DNA of 23,733 bases from Pelargonium cotyledonis (taxonomy: Eukaryota > Streptophyta > Magnoliopsida > Geraniales > Geraniaceae), in the NCBI GenBank assembly GCA_036897625.1, contig JAYMTA010000840.1, positions 1 to 23,733 on the forward strand, written 5' to 3'. Within the stretch, counting starts at the first letter, position 1. The number at the start of each line of letters is the position of its first letter. The notes beneath the pieces are model-generated. The model saw only the letters and a program-made list of their open reading frames with translations, was not told where the DNA came from and made no database searches. A program made the position numbers and the translations under genes. Of the stretch, positions 1 through 10,025 are shown piece after piece.

Positions 1-597
1 TAAGTGCCAAAACTGAAAATTTGATGACGTGGCGCTCTAATACGTATTATAAAAACCTGTTTTTTGGTCCAACTTTTATAGTATGTATAGATTACAAGAT
101 GTAATTAATGAACCTTGAGAACATGTAATTGACAACTTAAGGCTTCAAGCCTCAAGCTTCTTTGTATTTTGTGATTTTGAACACCAATGAGCCTATATTG
201 ATACTAGTTAAATGAGTATATTTTTTATCTTTTACTAAAAAAGAGAGAATAAATTCGGTCCCAATCGGTCTTTCCGGTCCGGCCCTTGAACACAATTCAG
301 TCGGCCCCGTCTTCTGTCCTTCTATTTACAAGTTTTCGGTTCCGATCCGGTTTCAGACTAATTCCCAGCCCTTATTATTATTATTATTATTATTTTATTT
401 TATTTTTGGAAATTCCTGTGTGCTCATCCCCAAAATGCATTGCACGCGTAACAGGAGAGCGTGGAGCTAATAGCATCTCTTATTTAATTGATCGCAACGA
501 AACAGTCTAGAATCTTCTTCGATCTCTCCAAAGCGAAAGCTCAGTTCGCCGGAAACACTCCCAATTCAGCGACAGCCATCGATCTACTCCATCACCA
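1..597 (+). other. Upstream region and probable first 5'-UTR exon of the TWD1-like gene
   Basis: No credible protein gene is seen here. The stretch is AT-rich, holds a TTA microsatellite at 372-394 and ends in a probable non-coding exon whose donor is CACCA/GTAAGTT at 597/598. The transcription start cannot be fixed from sequence. An open frame at 286-510 is low in complexity, has no family resemblance and overlaps the presumed leader, so it is not called. Position 25-36 carries TGACGTGGCGCT, a motif that recurs at the far end of the window. Confidence 0.5.
372..394. repeat. (TTA)n microsatellite
   Basis: About seven and a half tandem TTA units followed by T-rich sequence, lying upstream of the TWD1-like gene. 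It is probably length-variable between individuals. Confidence 0.9.
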
Positions 598-999
598 GTA
601 AGTTATCACTCCTCACTTCTGCTACAATCTGGAAATGGAGCATATCATTTTGTTGTTTATTGTTATCCGTAGCAGTATATTTCTTAGTTTAGATTGTTTT
701 GTTGGGCATTTTACTTCTGGCGTGTTAAGCTAAATTGATCGAGATAAAGTCGAACTAAGTGGAGTTTTCTAGTTATGGTTTTCTTTTCTTTTCAGTTTCT
801 CAGGAACCAAACAGCAAAGTTTGACTCACTAAAATTGTTTTTTCTTTTCTTTTCATTCTCTTAAGGTGTATTTTATATTCGGGTGTAAGATTGCTCAAAT
901 CATTTCTGTATTTAAGTGAATAGCACCTTTTTTGTTTTCTGTTTTCAATTTTAGTGAATTTAGAATTTGATAGATACTTGCTTTGGAATGGTTTTGCAG
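598..999 (+). other. 5'-UTR intron of the TWD1-like gene
   Basis: The donor GTAAGTT begins at 598. The acceptor GTTTTGCAG ends at 999, followed by a short leader segment and the start codon at 1031. The interior is T-rich, as expected for a plant intron. Leader introns often raise expression in plants, but that role is inference here. Confidence 0.7.
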
Positions 1000-1030
1000 G
1001 AATCTGAGAAGACCAGTTAGATTTTTAATA

Positions 1031-1857
1031 ATGGAGGATGTTTCACAGCAGCAAAGTCAAGCACACGGTGATCCATCAAACTTTGCTGTTAATTTAAGCA
1101 CTGAATGTGCTCAGTGTTGGAATCTCTTTCTTAAATTCACCAGAATATATAATAGATACTCATTTGACATTTGAGCTTGAAAAAAAGCTGCATTAGTTCA
1201 GAATTCATAGTTGCACACCTTGTGATTTTCTGCAAATTGAATGATGTACTGTTCTTTAGTTAAGGTTATAATTTGTTAAAACAATAATGGATGTAGAACT
1301 TGCCGTAGAGAAATGCCATGTTGTTATGAAGTCTTTCAGATGGTAACGATCTGCCATGTTTAAATTTCTTATTATTAACATGCCTCATGGGGTTAGCATT
1401 TACCTGTGTTGTCAGTTGTTTTACCATACATCCTGCAGAGTGCTATATAATTTCAGACTCCAAGATCTATTGTCTGACATGTTTTTGTAGGAATAACATT
1501 GATACATGATTGATTTCATATATGTGAAGTGCATACAACATGTATTCAAAGCTACCTACTTATTTTGCAATGAGTCCTCTTATATTATATGCATCATGAC
1601 ATGCTTAAAGTGTACTGAACTGAAGCTTGATTGGACTTTTCTTGTAAGTTTTATCATTTGGAGGATTTGTTTATTCAATTGTCAAAATCTTTTGACATGA
1701 TCTGACTCCAGTGCTATATAAATCATTAACTAGAATTCATGTGTATAGGTAATAGGATACTAAGTTATATAAGCAATTGCACTTGTGCTTAATGGCAATG
1801 GTTCCAACAAATGCAATGTGGTAGGAAATGTTTTCATACTGTCCTAAGAGGGTGCTG

Positions 1858-1899
<42 letters not shown>

Positions 1900-4800
1900 T
1901 TGATTATGTTCATGGCACCTTGTGAAATATTTGTTCCATTTAAATCGTATATACAAAATAGAAAGTTATTTAATCTCTGCTCATCCTGAGGATTGATAAA
2001 CTCTTTGTATAATGTGTGAAAATTAATGTCGTTTTCAAAAGAATACGATGTCTTAAATGTATCTTGCATTTTTCACAGGAGAAGATAGTGAAAGTGAAAT
2101 AGTTACTGAGAATTCTGCATTTGTGCACGGGGAACCTATGCAAGATGTGAATGGTCCCCCAAAAGTTGATTCTGAGGTGAAAAGCCTCCATGATAAAGTC
2201 AAGAAACAAATCATCAAGGAAGGTCATGGTCAGAAACCCACCAAATATTCAACCTGTTTCTGTAAGTACCATATTACACTTCTTACTGTACTGATTTCCC
2301 CGAGCTTTGATTTGTTTCGATTCCATCTGGTTCATTTTGTGTAGATAATGGGAAGAATATGTATTTTTTGGGTTCTGTAAGTGAGTTTCTTTCCTTTAAA
2401 GAAAAAGTGAGTTTCTTTGGTCTTCTGGAATAATTGTGCACACAGAAACAGTCATCGACTTCAATGTGGCTAAACCCAGTTTGTCAAAATAGTATAGCAA
2501 TTGGTAAATGGAATCTTAAGCATATTGTAACTATACTTTGTAGGAATAATATGTTCCTTGTAGGCCCACTTATATTCCTATCTTTATGTGTGAACTTTGG
2601 ATGCTTGAGAATTCTATCTTCTGTTTTACATAATAAGCATGCAGAGAACTTGCTACTAAATCATAAAGTTCAAAATTCTCAGGCTTCCAATATAGATTAT
2701 GAACTAGTTTTCAGACTGAGACTCTCAGTGATCTCCAAACATGTTTCATGGTAAAGAACTATCCCCTTCGCCCCAAAATGAGTGTCATCCTTCTTCAAAA
2801 TTCTTGTCCCAATTCCCAGAATGAGTGTCTACTTTCCTTTATGGTAAGTTAATTGTACGTGAATGACCAATAACATTCCTAAGATAATAAGTTAGTTAAA
2901 ACTCATTGAGTTTGTAACAACAAAATCACATAGGGGCACATGAAAGAAGTTCAACACTAATCTAGTTATTCTTAATTACGAAGATATGATAGTGGATACT
3001 CCTTTTGGGATAAAGGGGAATTGATTTGTTTTGTTTTATGGGAAATAGATGTATCTACGGATTGCTCAATTGCTCTATACATTTTGAATCATTGAACTAA
3101 GTTCATGATATCCTTGCAAAAGAAAAGTCTTAATTATTGCATGTATTCTGATAGTGCACTACAGGGCATGGACTGAGAGCTCCCAGCACAAGTTTGAAGA
3201 TACATGGCATGAACAGCAACCACTTGAATTGGTTATAGGAAAAGGTATTCTCTATTAGATACTATTTTTCTCTGATGGTATATGTTTTCTGTTTTTAAAA
3301 ACCATAAAGATATAAATCCTGATCTGTTTCTTGAAATTTCTTGTCATCTTTGTAGTTATACTAGCATTATAGTTTCCTCTTTCAGATCACTTATTTTTGG
3401 GAAAAAGGAAGATTTCCTCAATCATTTGATGCGAAACTTATGGGAAAAGTTATGGCCAACGAACAACAAAAACAAAAGAAAAGAAATCCCTGTATCTGAC
3501 TGAAATTCTGAATAATCAAACATAAGCTAAAAAACATAATTGAAAACAATAACAATTATATCTGAAATTACTGAAAATAGAAAAACCAACTAAATGAATC
3601 TCTCAACAAAGCTGTGAAGTCTTGTTTGTTGTTGCGTTTCCTATGCACAGGGCAAATTGCTGCCCGGTCTGGTAGCATCATCTTTGATAGCTCACTAGCA
3701 GCGACTTGCATCATCATTTACCAATTTTATGCAGTAGGCTCGACTGACATAAGGATTCCTCGGTTTTTATCTTTGAATGAAGATGATTTTAAATGTGAGA
3801 TTACTGGAGATAAAAAAAATTGTGTTTGAAATGGATGTTTGGTATGTTTTCGAAGACTCTGATCAGCAATATTGAGTAATTGTTTTCGGACATGTTATTC
3901 TTTTGTTGACTCATTTACTCGTGCAACAGAAAAGAAAGAAATGACAGGCTTGGCTATTGGAGTGTCCAATATGAAGTCTGGTGAGCGTGCCCTGTTACAT
4001 GTGGGTTGGGAATTGGGCTATGGAAAAGAAGGAAGCTTTTCCTTCCCAAATGTTCCACCCATGGCAGATATAATATACGAAGTTGAGCTAATTGGGTTTG
4101 ATGAAACAAAAGAAGTAAGTTTCTTGAAGAGGACTTGAATGTATTATTCTGTGAATGATTTTATGTATTCACTTCTCCTCTTTGTCCTAACTACACATTT
4201 GTGTTGTTGATATATATACTTTAGGGAAAAGCTCGTGGTGACATGACCGTTGAGGAAAGGATTGGAGCTGCAGATCGTAGAAAAATGGATGGAAATGAGC
4301 TATTTAAGGAGGAGAAACTAGAGGAGGCTATGCAACAATATGAAATGGTTAACACACTTAAGTTCCTTATGTTTCATTATTCATCATTCTATGTTCTAAG
4401 TTTATAAATATTCTTTGTTAGTGTTTTATATTTCTTTTTCCACTTATATTGACGAGTCTGATGTTTTGTTAACCTTAGGCCATAGCATACATGGGAGATG
4501 ACTTCATGTTCCAGTTGTTTGGGAAGTATCGGGACATGGCTTTGGCGGTTAAGAATCCTTGCCATCTCAATACGGCTGCATGTCTGATTAAGTTAAAGCG
4601 ATTTGAAGAAGCCATTGGCCATTGCAGCATTGTGAGTATATGGTTGGTTGTACAATGAGTCAATTTTCAGCCAATAGTTCTTGTTATGTTGGAGTTGAGT
4701 ATAGGTCTTTGGTTTGTTAGTGTATATTAGGATCACATTGTGTTCAATTGTTTTCCACGGGTGTCCCTTTGGTTGGCACCAAACACCCATTCAAACAAGC

Positions 4801-5231
4801 AACTATGTATCATCTTTCTCTAATTTGTTTTCTCTTATTATTGGATGATTAGGCATAAATCTGTTTACTCATAAGTTTATCATTTGGTCTCTCAGGTACT
4901 GGCAGAGGATGAGAACAATATCAAAGCACTGTTCAGGCGAGGAAAAGCTAAAGCGGAACTTGGGCAATCAGATGCTGCTCGAGAAGATTTCCTCAAGGCA
5001 CGCAAGTATGCACCCGAAGACAAGGCGATTGCGAGAGAATTACGTTTGCTGGCCGAACACGACAAGGCTATTTATCAGAAGCAAAAGGAGATCTATAAAG
5101 GCATTTTTGGCCCTAGACCCGAACCCAAACCCAAGAGCTCCAATTTGCTTATAATCTTTTGGCAATGGCTAGTGTCACTATTTTATCGCCTGGTCAAGCT
5201 TTTCAAGAGTGAAAGGCAAAAAGCCGACTAA
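1031..5231 (+). CDS. TWD1: Peptidyl-prolyl isomerase-like FKBP42 (TWISTED DWARF 1)
   Basis: Coding exons are 1031-1067, 2079-2261, 3155-3244, 3930-4114, 4225-4347, 4479-4631 and 4896-5231. All have GT-AG borders and consistent phase, giving 368 residues; Arabidopsis TWD1 is about 365. The acidic N-terminus is followed by an FKBP domain (about residues 55-165, including GWELGYGKEG and FPNVPPMADI). A three-repeat TPR region follows at about 178-297, with KALFRRGKAKAELG in the last repeat. A basic, calmodulin-binding-like stretch comes next, then a hydrophobic C-terminal anchor at about 340-360 and a basic tail ending KAD. Known for the family: a membrane-anchored co-chaperone that binds HSP90 through its TPRs and regulates ABCB auxin transporters at the plasma membrane and ER. 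Its loss causes twisted, dwarf growth, and its FKBP domain is reported to lack clear isomerase activity. The start at 1031 is chosen because the encoded N-terminus matches the family. Confidence 0.97.
1861..1897. repeat. (TC)n microsatellite in TWD1 intron
   Basis: Uninterrupted TC dinucleotide run of about 18.5 units in the long intron between the first and second coding exons. It is a likely polymorphic marker. It lies about 180 bases upstream of the acceptor at 2078, too far to act as its main pyrimidine tract. Confidence 0.97.
2762..3019. mobile_element. Stowaway-like MITE (Tc1/mariner type) in TWD1 intron
   Basis: The left end at 2762 reads TCCCCTTCGCCCCAAAATGA. The right end at about 3019, read on the reverse strand, is TCCCCTTTATCCCAAAAGGA. 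These are imperfect inverted repeats of the CTCCCTCCGTCCCAAAAT class that marks Stowaway MITEs. The left flank is TA, the expected target; the right flank is AT, so the duplication is not perfect and the copy looks old. The length of about 258 bases, AT-rich interior and lack of coding capacity fit the family. It sits wholly inside the intron before the exon at 3155. Confidence 0.8.
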
Positions 5232-5624
5232 TGTCAGCTCTGAAATAAACTAGAATGAAGAGTAAGTATTCAGTGATAACATTTCAGTAACCATGCCCGT
5301 GGAATCATCAAATTATAGACTAATTGTTGTTCTTTTTTCTTTGTAATAGTGCAAACTTATACAATTGATTGTATGTCACCAGCTGTTAAGGTAAAAGATA
5401 AATTGTCCAGATTCGAAGTCCTCGATGTGTTGATTTTAGGTCTATATCTTAAAACTTGCTGTTACAGGTATGTCCTGATCTAATTCTGTGTGTGACAATG
5501 TAAGTTCATGTAAGAATTCATAACCAAACAAGATCATACAATAAACATGTATACTATTGCAGCAATGATGAACCCAGATGCATATATAAACATTACTCAA
5601 CCCAGAAAAGCTGAGCTCTAAGAT
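5232..5624. other. TWD1 3'-UTR with a probable short intron; convergent gene border
   Basis: After the stop codon at 5229-5231 a strong donor (GTAAGTATT) starts at 5262. A pyrimidine-rich acceptor (TTTGTAATAG) ends at 5349, giving a possible 88-base 3'-UTR intron. A second acceptor ends at 5467. The rest is non-coding, and the next gene ends at 5625 on the opposite strand, so both transcripts finish in this spacer and may overlap. Confidence 0.5.
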
Positions 5625-6011
5625 CTACCATAATTGTTTGGGCATGTACACCCAAACATAGTAAGCACAAACAATCCTCTGAGATATATACACATAAATT
5701 GCAAATGACAAGCTCATCAAGGTCAAGTCCTTCCAATCTCCTTTCTGCTTTGGGCTCAAATTGTCCTTCAAATCCTTCCAAAACTTGCCTACACCACCAC
5801 TAATTAACTGAGACCAATTCCTTGCTGCTTCTAGCTTCTTCTCTCCCTTGGGGTTGCTTGAAGATGTGTCCACTTCCTCTGGTTCATGGCTCTGCCAGGA
5901 CATACAGATGATACTTCTTGTATAGGCTCTTCTGATCTTTACTTGTTCTTGGATCTGGTAGCTTTTGCTTCTGCTGAGGAAGCAATGGCTGGTCATGGAC
6001 AGAGCTGCCAT
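5625..6011 (-). CDS. Small probable plastid-targeted membrane protein, unassigned
   Basis: Single-exon frame of 128 residues. The start is set at 6011 because the context CAAGCCATGGC is a good plant initiation site and the N-terminus MAALSMTSHCFLSRS looks like the start of a chloroplast transit peptide: it is rich in Ser, Ala and basic residues and has no acids. The ATG further upstream at 6152 would add an unlikely leader. A probable cleavage region near RSIICMS (about 32-38) is followed by an acidic, Ser-rich linker. Then comes an amphipathic segment with KFWKDLKDNLSPKQKGDWKD, and a hydrophobic, Tyr-rich C-terminal stretch (about 94-123) that could be one membrane span. I do not recognise the family and assign no function; plastid location is inferred from the N-terminus only. 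It converges on the TWD1-like gene. The C-terminus could differ if an unseen intron exists. Confidence 0.65.
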   Translation of the reverse strand: MAALSMTSHCFLSRSKSYQIQEQVKIRRAYTRSIICMSWQSHEPEEVDTSSSNPKGEKKLEAARNWSQLISGGVGKFWKDLKDNLSPKQKGDWKDLTLMSLSFAIYVYISQRIVCAYYVWVYMPKQLW

Positions 6012-6164
6012 GGCTTGGTGAGGCTGTTTGTTGATTTGGTTGAGATGAGGAAGAAAGTGGAGTGGGTGGTTTGAAGAGTAAAGTACCAAACATAAGCAAT
6101 TGTTCATTTTCAAAATGCAAGTTGGAGAAAATATCTTACATGGGAAAAGCAAAATTTGCCTTTG

Positions 6165-6183
6165 TTTTTTTTTTTTTTTTTTT
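6165..6183. repeat. poly-T tract upstream of the small plastid-type gene
   Basis: Run of 19 T followed by five G. It lies about 155-170 bases upstream of the start codon of the minus-strand gene, so it would be a poly-A in its promoter or leader. It is a simple mononucleotide repeat. Confidence 0.9.
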
Positions 6184-6311
6184 GGGGGAAGAATGGATAA
6201 GACTTGTGGGGCAAATACAGGTGGGACTGTGGAAGCAAAAGCTTTTGAGTGTTGGACTCATTTTCAAGTTTGGACTCATACAAATTTGTCACAGTTAAGG
6301 CAATTGGGATC

Positions 6312-6860
6312 TGAATAAGCTGGCGCTCGAGATTCAGTCCAATTTGATTCGATCAATTTTAAGATGTACCAAATTTGATCAATTTTTTCTCGTAAAAATA
6401 CGGATTAGATTGGATGGAACAAATTTTCTCATTTTTTCACTAAAAATTTGAATTTTATCTTATTCAACCTGAATATTTTATTTAATTTGAACTCATTTAG
6501 AATTTATTTCGATTAACTCTTTATCAATCTGAATGCGATCCGATTGAAATTTTGAATTGTCACTTCTACTTGTAGAGACGATAACGTGGATCCAAACCCA
6601 CGTGCATTCGAAATCCAATATGATATAAATCAAATGCGATCAGTTTCGAATCTAATCGATTTTTCTTATGAAAAAATCGGTCATATCAAATCAGACAAAT
6701 CCGCTCATTTTAGTGTAAAATGAACGAATTCGACTTATCCAATCCAAAAAATATGATCCATATATCATCAGATCTCATGTTTCAGTCCAAAATCCAAACT
6801 AAATTGAACTTGATACGACCGATTTCCACCTCTATCTACTTGCTACATTCAACTTTGTTT
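6312..6860. repeat. AT-rich degenerate dispersed-repeat-like spacer
   Basis: No open frame of note. The sequence is built from many diverged variants of short words such as AAATTTGATC, GATTNGAT and CCAATCCAAA on both strands. This is a texture typical of decayed non-autonomous transposon DNA in plant spacers. No terminal repeats or target duplications could be fixed, so no family is assigned. Confidence 0.35.
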
Positions 6861-6963
6861 ATTTTTTAGTTAATAAATTATGCTATGAGAGTAGCTGGCT
6901 TCTCATCAATTTGGTTAGATGGTGGATTAGGATTAGATCCAACCAAACAACAGCCACAGAAAA

Positions 6964-7213
6964 TGGGCTTAGTCGTAGCCCACATTAGGATCCTATAAGC
7001 CCAATAATGGCCCAACAACCACTTACTCCTCTCCGTTATTTGAAATTTAAAAAAACACACATACTTGGAGTCCACGAGGTTCTAAACAACTTTAGCAGAC
7101 CACAGCATTGACTTTTCTGCGCTTCTTTTGACTGTTGTGTCTCTCATTACGACCTGCACGTATGTTCATCATTTAATTATTATCCGGGCCCACCTCCTTC
7201 ATCGGACGGCCCA
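6964..7213. promoter_or_regulatory. Cluster of Site II (TGGGCY/GCCCA) motifs
   Basis: Six copies of the GCCCA/TGGGC core lie at about 6964-6969, 6978-6982, 6999-7003, 7009-7014, 7186-7193 and 7208-7213. Known: such elements bind TCP factors and are clustered near the starts of plant housekeeping genes (ribosomal, mitochondrial, cell-cycle). No coding gene starts close by. The nearest candidates are the small minus-strand gene (start codon 6011) and the OBERON gene (10026), both roughly 1-3 kb away. Confidence 0.4.
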
Positions 7214-7523
7214 CAATTCAGATCACCGGTATATCTGGAGACCTACGCTACGATGAGCTAAATTTAAATTAATTAAATAAATACATTATGACGTCAAAAG
7301 TTGAAACGAGGAGGTTGTGATAGTCAAAGGTCTCACCGACAGCACAAAAAATGACGTACTTCCCACCGGACCCGAACATGTAAACAACTGGGAGAGGACT
7401 ATCACACGCGGCGGCTTGGGAAAGTGAGTTCATAGATTTTGGTACGCGCGAGCGTGGTCAGAGGAGTTTTAATGCGGTCTGACTTCGGAGTAGGCGGATG
7501 GCCAATTAAGATTCTATTTTGAC
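7108..7523. promoter_or_regulatory. W-box and CRE/C-box motif cluster
   Basis: Five TTGAC cores (W-box, WRKY target) occur, counting both strands, at about 7108-7112, 7128-7132, 7294-7298, 7323-7327 and 7519-7523. A perfect palindromic TGACGTCA (bZIP site) lies at 7290-7297, overlapping one W-box, and another TGACG at 7352-7356. The stretch from about 7360 to 7500 is noticeably richer in G+C and CpG than the flanking spacer. Function is inferred from motif density only. Confidence 0.35.
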
Positions 7524-7599
7524 CAGAGGTGTTTAAAAGTGGCAAGCAATGGCGTGTCGACACGTGTCAGGATGAGTTGGGAACTTGAGACTTGTGTGT

Positions 7600-9430
7600 C
7601 ATTGGCAAGGAATTTTTTTTCTTTATTGGGAGTGTTAAATCATGTCTAGATTAGTGCAAATCAAAGTCTGGGTCCAACTAATCACTTTTTACCATTGACA
7701 ATTTGAGAATTACTTTCTCGAGATACAACGGATGATAAGAAAAAGATTAACTCAAAAAAGAATTTTGTATTTTACTTTTTTTCATTTTTAACATTCTTTT
7801 GTTCATCGTAAATATTAGTCATGATCCAACGTTTCTTCCTAATTTTACAGGAACAAATTCATTAGTCTTAACTTAGGTGGTGAACTCACAAATTTACTCC
7901 TTGAGTTATATAAAGTAGAATATCACATGGGTACTCCTTTATGTAAAAATATTCAAATTTCGACACAAATTACATGATAATCAGTACAATCAAATTATAT
8001 TTGGGCAAAATTTTGTTGACCTCTTAATCAATCTCATTATAGCTTCACAACAAGCACACTATTTTCATAATATACATAGGTGACAACAATATTTTGTCAG
8101 CAATACATTTGTTAGGGGAATCTGTAACTGAAGCACCTCATTCGACTATTGTTACAAACCATTAAGGAGGTTGCTTGTCCATTATTGATCATATAAATGC
8201 ACTGATAGACCTGAGTCTATCACACGTCTGAATTACCTATCAGAGTTTTACGAATCATTTTGGACTTATGAAATGAAGAAATTTGAGCTCACCATTTGAA
8301 TAACAAAGCACGCTGCATAGCTAAAATGCAAAATGACACCTATAAACGTGATTAAATATATACTGGCAATAGCCACACAAACAAAGAGAATGTAGGTTCA
8401 ATCACTTTAATATATATTATGTTGAGTACTATTATGTACTTGTTGATTTAAGTTGAGCAAGGGATTTAGATCGAGAGAGGTCTTATTTTACATGAATATG
8501 TACTCAAGAGGAGACCGAGGTCAGACTCTCATCATGTACATAATTTGTGTGGTACCATTTGATGAACCTAATGTGAAGAAACGATGACCACCATTTAAGT
8601 CATATGAAATAGAACAACCGACAACACCTCAACCACTAAAAATGGTACATTCACCGATCTCGATGCCTATAGTGTCGTGGGTTTGGAAAATCTCGTCCCA
8701 TTGTAGTTAGACCAAACACCATCCAAGCAAATGACAGATAATCGGCCCCTACCACACGACAAGGGCTTCAGCCACAAGAACTAAAACATCCCGAATAATC
8801 AAACCAAAGACATTGTAATTCTTCTCATCATTCTGAATAATCAAGTTGAAGACACTGAAATCCTCTATATATCTCAGTCTAAAGAATACCAACAACTGAC
8901 GATGATTGCATTTAGAGCTTAAAGAAACTACGTGAAGGCTATGCCACCCGCCCCTTGCCACTAACAAGTTTTTTATCTGATTTGACAACAACCATCATCT
9001 TCCAAACTACCTTCTCCTTCCATGTAGACGACTCATGCTACCCCGCACACACACTACTGAAAAAACACACTGCAAATCTGCGCCGCCACCACTATGAAAA
9101 TCAAGAGCATCTGCAACCATACGAAAAACCCTACCCAACTCTTGAAATGACAGAGAAAAAAAAAGAAGAAAATAACTCTAATTTTTCGAATTAAAATATC
9201 AAACTTTATTGATTTTTACATATTATCAACATTAGAAACAAAATATTAAATGGAGTAATTACAATTGAGAAAATCAAAAGTATTATCAAGTTCCCTAAAT
9301 AGTACATTTCAACAACTGAAAATATACTCATATATTAGGGTTTATGTTTGACCAAGACATGGTAGTCTCCACATATGATGCATATGTTTTTAACAAGTAG
9401 TTAATATTGTGTAAGCTTGACTTGAATCAC
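7600..9430. other. Gene-poor spacer
   Basis: No supported gene. The sequence is AT-rich with many stops in all frames. A minus-strand frame at 8749-8991 contains GLIIRD, which faintly resembles the start of a plant retroelement RNase H domain, but the resemblance is too short to call. No terminal repeats, tRNA or hairpin of note were found. Confidence 0.5.
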
Positions 9431-9599
9431 AATTAGTAAGTAGCAGCCAATTGGGGGTGTCCAGTCCACACCAATCTCAATGAGTCCCACTCCACACGAC
9501 ACAACCCCAAACTCTCCATCCATAGAGTCTTCACTTTGCTAAGCTTCTTTGCGTATCCAAGTTTCTCACTTTCTCTCACAATAACACAGTAGCTGAACT

Positions 9600-10025
9600 G
9601 CGTTGACTGCCACACCACAACCCCACACTTCCCTTTCCTTTTCCTCTCATTTTTCCTTTTCTTCCCCACAAGCAAAAACAGTTCCAACCCCATCGTTATC
9701 CTCCCATTTTCCGGTCGCCGGCAACAACCCATGTCCCTCTCTCACTCTCTTCCAACGCCGCATCAAGTTCGGCTCTTTTATCATGGCTCTGCTTTCCTCT
9801 GACTTCTGACCCACTTCATTTTCCTGGTTTTTATCTCCTTCTTCTGCTTGGGACCTTTTTTTTTCTCGTTAATTTTTCTGGGTTGTAGCTCTGGGGTTCT
9901 ATAAACCCTAGCTGTTTGCGTTTTTCTGTTTCGAATTGATGTCAATTTGGGGATAATTTTTAGGGTTTCTGTAATTTTGCAGATAAAGTGCTTGCTTTCC
10001 TTCTATTTTTGGCTGTCATTTCGAT
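9600..10025 (+). promoter_or_regulatory. OBERON gene proximal promoter and leader with telo-boxes and uORFs
   Basis: A pyrimidine-rich stretch at about 9600-9700 resembles a plant Y-patch near a transcription start. Two telo-box motifs in opposite orientation lie at 9903-9911 (AAACCCTAG) and 9960-9968 (TTAGGGTTT); known examples sit in leaders of growth-related genes and can recruit TRB or Polycomb factors. Three short ATG frames precede the main start: 9731-9802 (23 codons), 9783-9809 (8 codons) and 9939-9956 (5 codons). They are uORFs only if the transcript starts far enough upstream, which sequence alone cannot show. Confidence 0.45.

Noticed and set aside
286-510. 74-residue frame upstream of TWD1
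   Set aside because: Built on the TTA microsatellite (poly-Tyr) and leader sequence; low complexity and no family resemblance.
5593-6152. Longer version of the small plastid-type protein starting at 6152
   Set aside because: The extra 47 residues are non-polar leader-like translation with a poor start context; the ATG at 6011 gives a proper transit-peptide start.
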